NCBI GenBank assembly: GCA_964401995.1
Contig: CAYOAP010000001.1
Location: 186,001 to 250,000, forward strand
DNA length: 64,000 nt
Source: DATCBF01 sp964401995
GTDB lineage: Bacteria; Actinomycetota; Thermoleophilia; Solirubrobacterales; 70-9
Direction of reading: 5' to 3'
Positions 54,481-62,540 of the stretch are shown here, in pieces; positions within the stretch are counted from its first letter, which is position 1; each line of letters begins with the position of its first letter. Made by a program: the position numbers and the translations under genes. The notes beneath the pieces are model-generated. The model made no database searches, was not told the DNA's origin, and saw nothing but the letters and a program-made list of their open reading frames with translations.

Positions 54481-55524
54481 ATGCGAGTCACCACCGCCCC
54501 CGACGGCCTGTTCGAGCGGATCGGCCTGCTTGCCAACCAGCTGCCGACCCCGATCGGCGAGGCGATGCTCGCGATGCCGATCGCCCGCTCACTCCAGGTC
54601 GCCCAGCGCACGGGGATGCTGACCGCCCTGGCCGAGGGTCCGCGCGAGCCGGCCGAGCTGGCTGAACACCTTGGGCTGAAGGCGGCCGGGACCGAAAGGG
54701 TCCTCGATGTCGTCGCCTCGCTCGGCCATCTGGAGCTGCGCCCCGACGGGCGCTACGAGATGACCAAGCGGGCGCGGCGCTGGCTCGATCCCGCTTCTGA
54801 CCGCTATCTCGGCGACTTCCTCGCCGACACCGCCGAGTACTGGTCCTGGTGGCAGGGGCTGGAGGATCTGGTTCGCGACGGCCGCCACGTTGAGCTGCAC
54901 GACAAGCCCGCCGACGATCCCTACTGGGGCTCCTACATCCGCGGCCAGTACCAGCTCGCCCGCCTTTCCAGCGCCGAGGTGGCGAAGAAGGTGCCGCTGC
55001 CGGCCAACGCCCACTCGCTGCTCGACGTCGCCGGCGCTCATGGCGAGTTCTCGATGGCGCTCTGCCGTCGTCATCAGGGATTGAGGGCCACCGTCGTCGA
55101 TCTGCCAGGCAGCGCCCGGATTGGCCGCGAGATCGTCTCCGGCGCCGGGATGGAAGACCGGGTCCGCCACCTCGAAGGCGACATGTTCAAGGCCGACTTC
55201 GAAGGCTGCCACGACGGCGCCCTCTGCTTCAACATCGTCCACCACCTCAGCCCGGAGCAGATCAAGACGCTCTTCGCCCGCATCCGCGAGTCGCTCCGTC
55301 CCGGCGCCCCGCTCTGCGTGCTCGACCTCTACGACCGCCCGGAGGGGCAGAAGCCCGATGCCGGCTCGATCCTCGGCCTCTTCTTCCACCTCACCTCCGG
55401 CGCCGACACCTACACCGTCGAGCAGATCTCGACCTGGCTCAAAGACTCCGGTTTCGGCAAGGCCGAGAAGACCACCTTCCGCACCCTGCCGAGCCTGGCA
55501 ATGGTCGCCGCCAAAGCCGTCTAG
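54481..55524 (+). CDS. SAM-dependent methyltransferase, O-methyltransferase-like
   Basis: A 347-residue protein. The N-terminal winged-helix dimerisation region (AMPIARSLQVAQRTGMLTALAEGPREPAELAEHLGLKAAGTERVLDVVASLGHLEL) and the C-terminal class I methyltransferase core (SLLDVAGAHGEFSMALCRRHQGLRATVVDLPG) match the plant-like O-methyltransferase 2 fold. The usual GGGxG motif reads VAGAHG. The catalytic region has FNIVHHLSPEQIKTLF. The acceptor is unknown; such proteins occur in pigment, quinone or polyketide tailoring. It has its own leaderless-type promoter. Confidence 0.82.
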   Translation: MRVTTAPDGLFERIGLLANQLPTPIGEAMLAMPIARSLQVAQRTGMLTALAEGPREPAELAEHLGLKAAGTERVLDVVASLGHLELRPDGRYEMTKRARRWLDPASDRYLGDFLADTAEYWSWWQGLEDLVRDGRHVELHDKPADDPYWGSYIRGQYQLARLSSAEVAKKVPLPANAHSLLDVAGAHGEFSMALCRRHQGLRATVVDLPGSARIGREIVSGAGMEDRVRHLEGDMFKADFEGCHDGALCFNIVHHLSPEQIKTLFARIRESLRPGAPLCVLDLYDRPEGQKPDAGSILGLFFHLTSGADTYTVEQISTWLKDSGFGKAEKTTFRTLPSLAMVAAKAV

Positions 55525-55610
55525 CGGCCGAACTGCAGGATGGGGTGCAGCTGGGGCCTGTGTGAGGCCCATCACCCATGAGATAGGTCGACCCCTCCAG
55601 GGTTAACCGC

Positions 55611-56054
55611 TTGCTCACAAAACGCACATATATCGTCCCTGTCCTGATCGCGGCCATCGCTTTCCCGGTCGCCGCCGACGCGAAGCCGCCTCAGCTGCCA
55701 GCGCTGCAGCGTCCTGTCGAGAGCTTCCACAAGCTGATCCGAGTCCAGGTTCACAGGATTCGCGTCGCTCACCGCGCCGAAGTCCGCAAGCAGCGCAGGG
55801 AAGCTTTCGCGACTCTTCCCGGCGGAGTGACCATTGCCACCCTCGAATCGATCGCAGCCTGCGAGTCCGGCGGCGACCCAACCGCCGTCTCCTCGGATGG
55901 CAGCTACCGAGGCAAATACCAGTTCGACTACGGAACCTGGGAATCCGTCGGCGGCGCCGGGGACCCGGCAGCGGCGCCCGAGGACGAGCAGGACTACCGC
56001 GCCGCCTTGCTCTACTCGCGGTCAGGCTCCAGCCCCTGGCCAGTCTGCGGCTGA
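55611..56054 (+). CDS. Rpf-like/transglycosylase-like secreted protein
   Basis: A 147-residue protein starting at TTG with a signal peptide (about 1-24, IVPVLIAAIAFPVAADA). After a basic helical part the C-terminal 75 residues resemble the resuscitation-promoting factor fold: IAACESGGDPTAVSSDGSYRGKYQFDYGTWESVGG ... SSPWPVCG. The glutamate in ACESGG is the expected catalytic acid, and two cysteines match the Rpf disulphide. Rpf enzymes cut the glycan strand of peptidoglycan and help regrowth from dormancy in Actinobacteria. AGGG lies upstream of the start. Confidence 0.82.
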   Translation: MLTKRTYIVPVLIAAIAFPVAADAKPPQLPALQRPVESFHKLIRVQVHRIRVAHRAEVRKQRREAFATLPGGVTIATLESIAACESGGDPTAVSSDGSYRGKYQFDYGTWESVGGAGDPAAAPEDEQDYRAALLYSRSGSSPWPVCG

Positions 56055-56087
56055 CGTCGATAGGGAGGGGGCACCCGACCCCTCCCC

Positions 56088-56093
56088 TACGAT
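56088..56093 (+). promoter_or_regulatory. -10 element TACGAT upstream of the HD protein
   Basis: TACGAT is followed by 7 nt and then ATG 56101. It overlaps another in-frame ATG at 56092, which makes that earlier start less likely if the transcript is leaderless. Confidence 0.4.
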
Positions 56094-56100
56094 GCCCTCG

Positions 56101-56946
56101 ATGAGCGAGTCAGTCCCCACGCCTAACCCCGAGGGACCCAGCCGCAAGCCCCCGAAGGAGGCGATCGCCGAGGCCTCGGTAAGGGCGCCGACCCGAGGCA
56201 ACCGCAAGCTCGAGGGCTTCCTCAAATCGGTCAACGAGGACGAGCAGGTTCGGACCTGGTGGTACATGGCCCAGGTCCACGCCGAGCGCCTCGGGATGTC
56301 GGACCACTCCTGGGTCCACATGCAGATCGTGCTCAACGTCTCCCTGCGCCTGCTGCGGCTGCTGGTCAAGGGCGGGGTTGAGCCCAGCGTCGTCACCGAT
56401 CACGGGATGACCGCCCGCGACGCCGAGGTGATCGTCGCCGGTGGGGCGCTGCTGCACGATGTCGGCATGTCGATCCACCGCGCCGACCACGAGGAGTACT
56501 CGTTGTTCCTCGCCAGCGGGGCTCTCGATCGCTTGCTCGCCAGCTCCTACCGTGAGCCCGAGCGCACGGTGATCGCCTCCGAGATCCTGCACTCGATCAT
56601 CGGCCATCGCCGTCGAGGAGAGCCCTACACGCTTGAGGCCGGTGTGGTCCGAGTTGCCGATGCGCTCGATATGGCCCAGGGCCGGACCCGGATCCCGATC
56701 GAGGCTGGGCAGGAGGGGATCCACTCGATTTCTGCCGCCGCCGTCGACGAGGTGCGGATCGAGGCCGGCGAGGAGCGGCCGGTGCGGATCGAGATCGAGC
56801 TCAACAACTCGGCCGGGATCTTCCAGGTCGACGATCTGCTGGCGACCAAGATCCGCGGCACACCCCTGGAGGGCAAGGTCGAGGTCGTCGCCGAGATCGA
56901 GGGTGAGAGCGAGAAGCGCCTACTCAGCGGCTTCCGGCTGGCCTAG
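56101..56946 (+). CDS. HD-domain metal-dependent phosphohydrolase (COG3294-like)
   Basis: A 281-residue protein. The HD motif is in GGALLHDVGMSIHRADHEEYSLF. Flanking blocks are SDHSWVHMQIVLNVSLRLL, SEILHSIIGHRR, RVADALDMAQGRTRIPIEAG and NNSAGIFQVDDLLATKI, as I recall them from HD proteins of the COG3294 type. The substrate is not established; a nucleotide is likely. ATG 56101 is chosen from the promoter spacing, with ATG 56092 as an alternative. It overlaps the convergent membrane protein gene by 4 nt. Confidence 0.82.
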   Translation: MSESVPTPNPEGPSRKPPKEAIAEASVRAPTRGNRKLEGFLKSVNEDEQVRTWWYMAQVHAERLGMSDHSWVHMQIVLNVSLRLLRLLVKGGVEPSVVTDHGMTARDAEVIVAGGALLHDVGMSIHRADHEEYSLFLASGALDRLLASSYREPERTVIASEILHSIIGHRRRGEPYTLEAGVVRVADALDMAQGRTRIPIEAGQEGIHSISAAAVDEVRIEAGEERPVRIEIELNNSAGIFQVDDLLATKIRGTPLEGKVEVVAEIEGESEKRLLSGFRLA

Positions 56947-57200
56947 GAAAAGCGATCCAGGTCGTAGCGGCGCTGTTCTTTGCGCTTCTCCAGTTTGCCC
57001 TGGATCAGCGACATCACGATCACCAGGATCGCGAAGAAGGCGATAACGCCGAAGCAGAAGAAGGTGACCGTCTGGTCCGTGGTCGGTCCGGCCAGGCCGA
57101 CGCCGTCCTCGGCCAGCGCAAGCGGCGCGGCGACGAGCATCATCGTCAGCGCGGCGCAGATCGCGGCGGTCAGTCGGAGGCGGCGCGAAGGAGTCTTCAC
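56943..57200 (-). CDS. Small protein with signal peptide and one membrane helix
   Basis: An 85-residue protein of unknown function. The N-terminus MKTPSRRLRLTAAICAALTMMLVAAPLALA is a clear signal sequence with an ALA cleavage site; a second helix (TVTFFCFGVIAFFAILVIVMSLIQG) is followed by a basic cytoplasmic tail KLEKRKEQRRYDLDRF. The GTG at 57200 is chosen because TAGATT ends 7 nt before it; a TTG at 57209 is possible. A PHO-box-like repeat lies about 60 nt upstream, so phosphate control is possible. Confidence 0.65.
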   Translation of the reverse strand: MKTPSRRLRLTAAICAALTMMLVAAPLALAEDGVGLAGPTTDQTVTFFCFGVIAFFAILVIVMSLIQGKLEKRKEQRRYDLDRFS

Positions 57201-57207
57201 GCCCGGC

Positions 57208-57213
57208 AATCTA
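57208..57213 (-). promoter_or_regulatory. -10 element TAGATT upstream of the small membrane protein
   Basis: On the minus strand TAGATT is followed by 7 nt and then GTG 57200, the same spacing pattern as the other leaderless promoters in the window. Confidence 0.35.
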
Positions 57214-57271
57214 GCGCACCGCGACGGACCGTGTTCCAGGCGTCGTTTGCCGCAATTACGGGGAATCGACC

Positions 57272-57288
57272 TGTGAAAATCTTGTGAA
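57272..57288 (-). promoter_or_regulatory. PHO-box-like direct repeat, site 1
   Basis: On the minus strand TTCACA-N5-TTCACA: two repeats at 11-bp spacing. It lies in the 187-bp gap between the small membrane protein gene and the first response regulator gene, about 40 bp before a TACAAT -10 box (57328-57333). The layout resembles the 11-nt repeat units of Streptomyces PhoP sites. Confidence 0.6.
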
Positions 57289-57327
57289 CGCAGGGAAATT
57301 CATTTCAGTTCTGCCGTCCCGGGTGCA

Positions 57328-57333
57328 TACAAT
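57328..57333 (+). promoter_or_regulatory. -10 element TACAAT upstream of the first response regulator
   Basis: TACAAT lies 55 nt before the TTG start. The 17-nt-spaced -35 position (57305-57310) is TCAGTT, a poor match, as expected of an activated promoter with an upstream operator. Confidence 0.4.
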
Positions 57334-57387
57334 CGAGCTGTCGCGCGGGCCGGTTGCCGCTCGCGGGCGCCAAACCTCGCCTGTCAC

Positions 57388-58179
57388 TTGAACTCACCTC
57401 AGACCATCAGGCTCGCGGTTCTCGATAACGACAGCGGTTTCGTGACCGTGCTGGGCAAGCGCACCGAGGCCGCCGGCTGGCAGCAGCGCAACGTCGGCAG
57501 CGCGATCCCGCCGGAGGAGCTGGTGGCGATGAAGCTGAACGCGCTCCTGCTCGACCCCTCGGTGCTCGGCGAGGAAGCCTGGAGCTACCTTGAGCGCGTC
57601 TGCGGGATGCTGCCGGACCTCGGCGTCATTGTCTGCACCGAGCGCTCGACCGTCGCCCAGCGCGTGCGCGGCCTGCGCCTCGGCATCGACGACTGGATCA
57701 CCAAGCCCTGCCATCCCGAGGAGGCGATCGCCCGGATCGAAGCGGTCTCGCGCCGCCGCCGCCGCGGCCGCTCCGACGAAGAGTCCGGCCCGCTGGTCGC
57801 CGCCGAGCTCGAGATCCGCGCCGACCAGTTCCAGGCCTTCGTCAGCGGCAGCAGCCTCGACCTCACCCGCCGCGAGTTCGAGCTCCTGCACCTGCTCGCC
57901 GAAGCAAAGGGCCAAGTGCTAGAGCGCGAGACGATCTACCAGCGGGTCTGGGGATACGCGATGGCCCACGGCGACCGCTCGGTCGACGTCTTCATCCGCA
58001 AGCTGCGCCAGAAGCTCGAGAAGCGCTCGCCGGGGTGGAACTACATCCACACCCACTTCGGAGTCGGCTATCGCTTCGAACCCGAGTCCACGGCGCCGGC
58101 CGAGGCTGCGGTGGAGATCCCGGCTGAGGTCGAGCCAGTGGCGGACGTTCACAACTCGTTCACAACAGCTTCACTTTGA
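57388..58179 (+). CDS. OmpR/PhoB-family response regulator
   Basis: A 263-residue protein with a receiver domain (about 8-120) and a winged-helix DNA-binding domain (about 140-230). Receiver residues are present though divergent: VLDNDSGF acidic pair, phospho-acceptor Asp in NALLLDPSVLG, Thr in VIVCTERS, and Lys in DDWITKPCHPEE. The wing motif is LTRREFELLHLLAEAKGQVLERETIYQRVWG ... RSVDVFIRKLRQKLEKRSPGWNYIHTHFGVGYRFEP. With pst downstream and PHO-like boxes around it, a phosphate-response regulator is likely. No histidine kinase is encoded in the window. The start is TTG. Confidence 0.9.
   Translation: MNSPQTIRLAVLDNDSGFVTVLGKRTEAAGWQQRNVGSAIPPEELVAMKLNALLLDPSVLGEEAWSYLERVCGMLPDLGVIVCTERSTVAQRVRGLRLGIDDWITKPCHPEEAIARIEAVSRRRRRGRSDEESGPLVAAELEIRADQFQAFVSGSSLDLTRREFELLHLLAEAKGQVLERETIYQRVWGYAMAHGDRSVDVFIRKLRQKLEKRSPGWNYIHTHFGVGYRFEPESTAPAEAAVEIPAEVEPVADVHNSFTTASL
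58148..58175 (+). promoter_or_regulatory. PHO-box-like direct repeat, site 2 (three units)
   Basis: TTCACA-N5-TTCACA-N5-TTCACT: three units at exact 11-bp spacing, the strongest site here. It lies inside the last codons of the first regulator gene and 45 bp before the receiver-less regulator gene. The units read GTTCACAACTC, GTTCACAACAG and CTTCACTTTGA, very like the 11-nt units of Streptomyces PHO boxes. Confidence 0.7.
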
Positions 58180-58220
58180 GGTAACCGCGACGGGCCTCGG
58201 CTCAGCCATGCTCAGCGAGC

Positions 58221-58550
58221 ATGGCGGGAGAGAACGGACACGCTTCTCAGCAGTTGGCGGGCCGGCTAGAGATTCGGCCCGAGGAGCATGCCGCTCTGGT
58301 CGATGGGCGCCCGCTCAGCCTGACGATGCGCGAGCTGCAGCTGCTGATCACGCTGGCCTCACATCCGCAGCGGATCATGACCCGCGAGGAGCTCTACCTG
58401 GAGGTCTGGGGGACTGAGCCCCGCCACGCCGACCGCTCGGTCGACGTCTACGTCAGCCGCCTCCGCTCCAAGCTGGGCGATGCGCTGCCGCAGCAAAGGC
58501 TGATCCACACCCACAACGGGATCGGCTACCGCTTCTCCCCCGATGGCTGA
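58221..58550 (+). CDS. Stand-alone PhoB-type winged-helix regulator without receiver domain
   Basis: A 109-residue protein that is only the OmpR/PhoB DNA-binding domain: LTMRELQLLITLASHPQRIMTREELYLEVWG ... RSVDVYVSRLRSKLGDALPQQRLIHTHNGIGYRFSPDG. There is no receiver, so it is not controlled by phosphorylation of its own Asp. It lies between the full-length regulator and pstS, with its own three-unit PHO-like box. It may compete with, or amplify, the full-length regulator. The DNA-contact helix differs from that of the full-length protein. Confidence 0.87.
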   Translation: MAGENGHASQQLAGRLEIRPEEHAALVDGRPLSLTMRELQLLITLASHPQRIMTREELYLEVWGTEPRHADRSVDVYVSRLRSKLGDALPQQRLIHTHNGIGYRFSPDG

Positions 58551-58580
58551 AATCGACGCAAATTCCCTGATTTCGGGCCT

Positions 58581-58608
58581 TTCACATTCTTTTTACATCT
58601 TCGATACA
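58581..58608 (+). promoter_or_regulatory. PHO-box-like direct repeat, site 3, pstS promoter
   Basis: TTCACA-N5-TTTACA-N5-GATACA: three units at 11-bp spacing, about 75 bp before the pstS start. The units are more degenerate than at site 2. It is the expected place for control of the pst operon by a PhoP/PhoB-type protein. Confidence 0.6.
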
Positions 58609-58681
58609 GCGGGATAACAAGCTCCCCAGGGGCCGCTGAGAACGTGCGCCACAGATCGTCCACAACCTAAGGAGATTTGCG

Positions 58682-59728
58682 TTGACCAAGAGACTCCTCA
58701 GCGTCGGCACGGCGCTGGCGCTCACAATTTCGGTTGCCGCCTGCGGCAGCTCTTCCTCGGACAGCAGTGGCAGCAGCGCGGCCAACTCACCGTTGGTCGG
58801 CGCCGGCAGCACGTTGGTCGCGCCGCTGATGTCGAAATGGCAGTCGGACTACTCGAGCAAGTCGGGAGCGACGGTCACCTATGGGGCGATCGGCAGTGGC
58901 GGCGGGATCGACCAGATCACCTCGCGCACGGTCGACTTCGGCGCCTCTGACGCGCCGCTGACCGAAGACCAGTTCTCCGAAGCCGATGGCGTCGAGCAGA
59001 TTCCTTGGGCATTGAGCGGCACCGTGCCCGCCTACAACGTCAAGGGCGCGCCCGAGAACCTCAAACTGAACGGCGAAGTCCTCGCCGACATCTACCTCGG
59101 CAAGGTCACCCAGTGGGACGACCCGGCGATCGCCAAGCTCAACCCCGGCGCCAGCCTGCCGAGCACCAAGATCACGCCGGTCTACCGCAGCGACGGCAGC
59201 GGCGACACCTACGCCTTCACCAACTACCTCTCGACGGTCAGCCCCGAATTCAAATCGACCGTCGGCACCTCGACCCAGGTCAAGTTCCCGACCGGGGTTG
59301 GCGCTGAAAAGAACGACGGCGTCGCCGCCGCGATCGGCCAGACCGATGGGGCGATCGGCTACGTCGGGCTCGCCTACGCGCTCTCTAACGAACTCAGCAT
59401 GCCGCTGGTCGAAAACTCGGCCGGCAGCTTCCCCGAACCGGGCGTTGAGAGCGTCGAAGCGGCCGCCGACGCGGTCTCGAAGATCGGGCCGAACAACGAA
59501 ATCTCGCTCGCGGACCTGCCGTCCACGGCCGCAGGCGCCTACCCGATCTCGACCTACACCTACGTGATCGTGCCGCTTGAAAGCGACAAAGCCGACGCGC
59601 TGAAGAAGTTCATCACCTACGCGATCAGCCCCGCAGGCCAGTCCTACGGGCCCGACCTCGACTTCGCGCCCTTGCCGAAGCAGGTCGTTGCCGCCGACAA
59701 GAAGGCAATCGCCAAGATCGGCAGCTAG
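58682..59728 (+). CDS. pstS: Phosphate-binding lipoprotein PstS
   Basis: A 348-residue periplasmic-type binding protein. The lipobox is ISVAACGSSS, so it is lipid-anchored after cleavage before Cys21. The mature part has the phosphate-binding loops GAGSTLVAPLMSKW, GSGGGIDQITSRTVDFGASDAPL and SDGSGDTYAFTNYL. It captures phosphate for PstCAB. The start is TTG with AAGGAGA 6-7 nt upstream. A long leader with the PHO-like box lies before it. pstC follows without a gap. Confidence 0.96.
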   Translation: MTKRLLSVGTALALTISVAACGSSSSDSSGSSAANSPLVGAGSTLVAPLMSKWQSDYSSKSGATVTYGAIGSGGGIDQITSRTVDFGASDAPLTEDQFSEADGVEQIPWALSGTVPAYNVKGAPENLKLNGEVLADIYLGKVTQWDDPAIAKLNPGASLPSTKITPVYRSDGSGDTYAFTNYLSTVSPEFKSTVGTSTQVKFPTGVGAEKNDGVAAAIGQTDGAIGYVGLAYALSNELSMPLVENSAGSFPEPGVESVEAAADAVSKIGPNNEISLADLPSTAAGAYPISTYTYVIVPLESDKADALKKFITYAISPAGQSYGPDLDFAPLPKQVVAADKKAIAKIGS

Positions 59729-60718
59729 GTGGAGGCCGGCGCCCTCAGCGATCCGGTGCTGCGGGCCCGGCGCAACCTCCCCGACCGCATTGGCGACCCG
59801 CTGCTGCGAGGCCTCTCCGGCCTCGCGGCGGCGCTCGCCGTTGTGGTGCTTGTGGCGATCGCCTACGAGGTCGCCCACCTCGCCTGGCCGGCGATCTCCA
59901 AGTTCGGCATCGGCTTCCTCACCACCAACGACTGGAATCCGGTCACCGAACGCTTCGGCGCCGCCCCCTTCATCTACGGGACGGTCGTCACCTCGACGAT
60001 CGCGCTGCTCTTCGCGGCGCCGCTCTCGATCGCGATCTCGATCTACCTGACCGAGCTGGCCCCGGCCCGGCTGCGCCGGCCGGTGGCGACCCTGGTCGAC
60101 ATGCTGGCGGCGATCCCGAGCGTGATCCTCGGCCTCTGGGGGATCCTCGTCCTCGGGCCCTTCATGAACGACACGATCGAGCCGGCGCTGAAGAGCGTCT
60201 TCGGCTTCCTGCCGATCTTCAGCGGCGACCCCTCCGCCTTCAGCTACCTGACCGCGGCCCTGATCCTGACGATCATGACCACGCCGATCATCACCAGCGT
60301 CACCCGCGAGGTCTTCGAGACCGTGCCCGGCGACCTCAAGGAGGCCTCCTACGCGCTGGGGGCGACCCGTTGGGAGATGGTGCGGCAGGTTGTCCTGCCC
60401 TACTCGCGCGCCGGCATCGTCGGCGCCGTCATCCTCGGCCTCGGCCGCGCGATCGGCGAGGCGATCGCCGTCGCCCAGGTGATCGGCGGCGCCAGCGTCA
60501 TCCACGCTTCTCTTTTCCACACCGGCAGCACGATGGCCGCCCAGATCGCCGCTCAGTTCCAGGGCGCGCCGGGGGCGTTGCAGCAGCCAGCGCTCGCTTA
60601 CCTCGGTCTGATCTTGCTTGCCTTTGCCCTGATCGTCAACGTCGTCGCCCGCCTGATCGTGCAGCGTGGGGGCTTCAAGGACACCGACATCACGCCGACC
60701 GAGGTTGAGGCGCTGTGA
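59729..60718 (+). CDS. pstC: Phosphate ABC transporter permease PstC
   Basis: A 329-residue membrane permease starting at GTG, directly after the pstS stop. Six hydrophobic helices and the cytoplasmic EAA-like loop EVFETVPGDLKEASYALGATRWEMVRQVVLPYSRAGIVGA, which contacts PstB, are present. The ALIYGTVVTSTIALLFAAPLS-like segment (FIYGTVVTSTIALLFAAP) is typical. It forms the channel with PstA. The pstA start overlaps its stop by 4 nt (GTGA). Confidence 0.95.
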   Translation: MEAGALSDPVLRARRNLPDRIGDPLLRGLSGLAAALAVVVLVAIAYEVAHLAWPAISKFGIGFLTTNDWNPVTERFGAAPFIYGTVVTSTIALLFAAPLSIAISIYLTELAPARLRRPVATLVDMLAAIPSVILGLWGILVLGPFMNDTIEPALKSVFGFLPIFSGDPSAFSYLTAALILTIMTTPIITSVTREVFETVPGDLKEASYALGATRWEMVRQVVLPYSRAGIVGAVILGLGRAIGEAIAVAQVIGGASVIHASLFHTGSTMAAQIAAQFQGAPGALQQPALAYLGLILLAFALIVNVVARLIVQRGGFKDTDITPTEVEAL

Positions 60719-61602
60719 GCCCGGGGGAGAGCCATGCCCTGATGCTCGACCGCGGCAACCTCAAGCGCCGCAACCGGGTCAACAGGCTGGTCACCGTCAG
60801 CTCCACCATCGCCGCCCTCTTTGCGGTGGCGGTGCTGCTGATCGTGGTCGGCTCGGTCCTCTCGAAGGGCATCGGCGCCCTCAGCATCCATTTTCTGACC
60901 ACGCCCACCGGCCTCTTCGGCGACACCAGCGGCGGCATCTCCAACGCGATCGTCGGCACCGTGATCATCGTCGCGATCGCAGCGGCGATGGCGATCCCGG
61001 TCGGCCTCTTGGTCGCGATCTACACGACTGAGTTCGCCCCCACCCGTATCGGCCATGTCGTCCGTTTCGCGCTCGATCTGCTGAACGGAGTGCCGACGAT
61101 CATCACCGGCATCTTCGTCTACGGGCTGATCGTCATTCCCCAGAAGCATCAGAGCGGTTTCGCCGCCTCGGTGGCGCTGGCGATCATCATGCTGCCGATT
61201 GTCGCCCGCACCGCGCAGGAGGTCCTGACCCTGGTCCCGGCCACGCTGAAGGAGGCTGCCCACGCGCTCGGGATAGCCCGTTGGCGGACCACGGTCCGGG
61301 TCACCCTGCCGACCGCGGCGGGCGGCTTGATGACAGGCGCGCTGCTTGCGGTCGCTCGCGTCGCGGGGGAGACGGCGCCGCTGATTTTGCTCTGCTCGAT
61401 CTTTGCGCCCGGAGTCCTCACGGAACCGAGCGAAGGCCTGGCGTCGATCCCGATCTTCATCTTCCAGTCGTCGGAGTCGCCCAGCCCCGAAGCTCACACC
61501 CAGGCCTGGGCCGCCGCCCTGGTCCTGATCGCCTTCGTGCTGGTGCTCAACATCGTCGCCCGCGCCTTCTACGCCCGTTCCCGCAAGCGCATGGGGGCTT
61601 GA
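60715..61602 (+). CDS. pstA: Phosphate ABC transporter permease PstA
   Basis: A 295-residue permease starting at GTG inside the pstC stop. Visible features are [39 protein letters not shown], the [19 protein letters not shown] segment and the EAA-like loop [33 protein letters not shown]. Six helices are predicted by eye. It pairs with PstC. A 35-nt gap with GAGGAG leads to pstB. Confidence 0.95.
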   Translation: MSPGESHALMLDRGNLKRRNRVNRLVTVSSTIAALFAVAVLLIVVGSVLSKGIGALSIHFLTTPTGLFGDTSGGISNAIVGTVIIVAIAAAMAIPVGLLVAIYTTEFAPTRIGHVVRFALDLLNGVPTIITGIFVYGLIVIPQKHQSGFAASVALAIIMLPIVARTAQEVLTLVPATLKEAAHALGIARWRTTVRVTLPTAAGGLMTGALLAVARVAGETAPLILLCSIFAPGVLTEPSEGLASIPIFIFQSSESPSPEAHTQAWAAALVLIAFVLVLNIVARAFYARSRKRMGA

Positions 61603-61637
61603 CCCATGTGTCCGCCCGCCACCCGAGGAGTCCTAGG

Positions 61638-62540
61638 ATGGACAGCAGTCATCTCAACGAGACCGCGACAGTGACCGATCCCAATCCTGAGTCGAGGACG
61701 AGCTCCGAGGCAGCCGCCGGGCGCCCGGGCCCGACGATCTCGTTCGGGGCCGAGGGCGGCGCCAAGTCGCTGAAGCCTGCCCGCGAGGACGGCAACGTCA
61801 AGCTCGAAGAGCTGCACGCCTACTACGGGTCCAATCACGCCGTGCGCGGCGTCAGCCTCGGCTTCCCGGCCGGCAAGGTGACGGCGATCATTGGCCCCTC
61901 GGGCTGTGGCAAGTCGACGATGGTGCGCTGCATCAACCGCATGCATGAGGAGATCCCGGGGGCGCGGGCCGAGGGCAAGGTGATGCTCGACGAGATCGAC
62001 CTCTACGACCCGCGGATCGACATTGTCGCCGTGCGGCGCTCGGTCGGGATGGTTTTCCAGAAACCGAACCCCTTCCCGACGATGTCGGTGATCGACAACG
62101 TCACTGCCGGCCTGCGCCTGACCGGCGCCTCGCGCGGCGAGATGGACGACCGCGGCCGCGAAGCGCTCGTCGGCGCCGGCCTCTGGGACGAGGTCAAGGA
62201 CCGGCTCAAGGGGCCCGGCACCGGGCTCTCGGGCGGCCAGCAGCAGCGCCTCTGCATCGCCCGCGCGCTTGCCGTCAACCCCGAGGTGATGTTGATGGAC
62301 GAGCCCTGCTCGGCGCTCGACCCGGTCGCGACGCTGAAGATCGAGGAGCTGATCGGCGAGCTCAAGCAGCGGGTGACGATCGTGATCGTCACCCACAACA
62401 TGCAGCAGGCGGCGCGCGTCGCCGACACCACGGCCTTCATGCTCGGTGGCGAGCTGGTCGAGGTCGGCGCCACCGACAAGCTCTTCACCAACCCCGACGA
62501 CGACCGCACCGAGCAGTACGTGACCGGGAAGTTCGGCTGA
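61638..62540 (+). CDS. pstB: Phosphate ABC transporter ATP-binding protein PstB
   Basis: A 300-residue ABC ATPase. Walker A is [18 protein letters not shown], the signature [19 protein letters not shown], Walker [14 protein letters not shown], and H-loop [10 protein letters not shown]. The conserved [15 protein letters not shown] segment is PstB-specific. About 50 low-complexity residues precede the usual start ([19 protein letters not shown]), longer than in E. coli. GAGGAG lies 7 nt before the ATG. Its stop overlaps phoU by one base. Confidence 0.95.
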   Translation: MDSSHLNETATVTDPNPESRTSSEAAAGRPGPTISFGAEGGAKSLKPAREDGNVKLEELHAYYGSNHAVRGVSLGFPAGKVTAIIGPSGCGKSTMVRCINRMHEEIPGARAEGKVMLDEIDLYDPRIDIVAVRRSVGMVFQKPNPFPTMSVIDNVTAGLRLTGASRGEMDDRGREALVGAGLWDEVKDRLKGPGTGLSGGQQQRLCIARALAVNPEVMLMDEPCSALDPVATLKIEELIGELKQRVTIVIVTHNMQQAARVADTTAFMLGGELVEVGATDKLFTNPDDDRTEQYVTGKFG

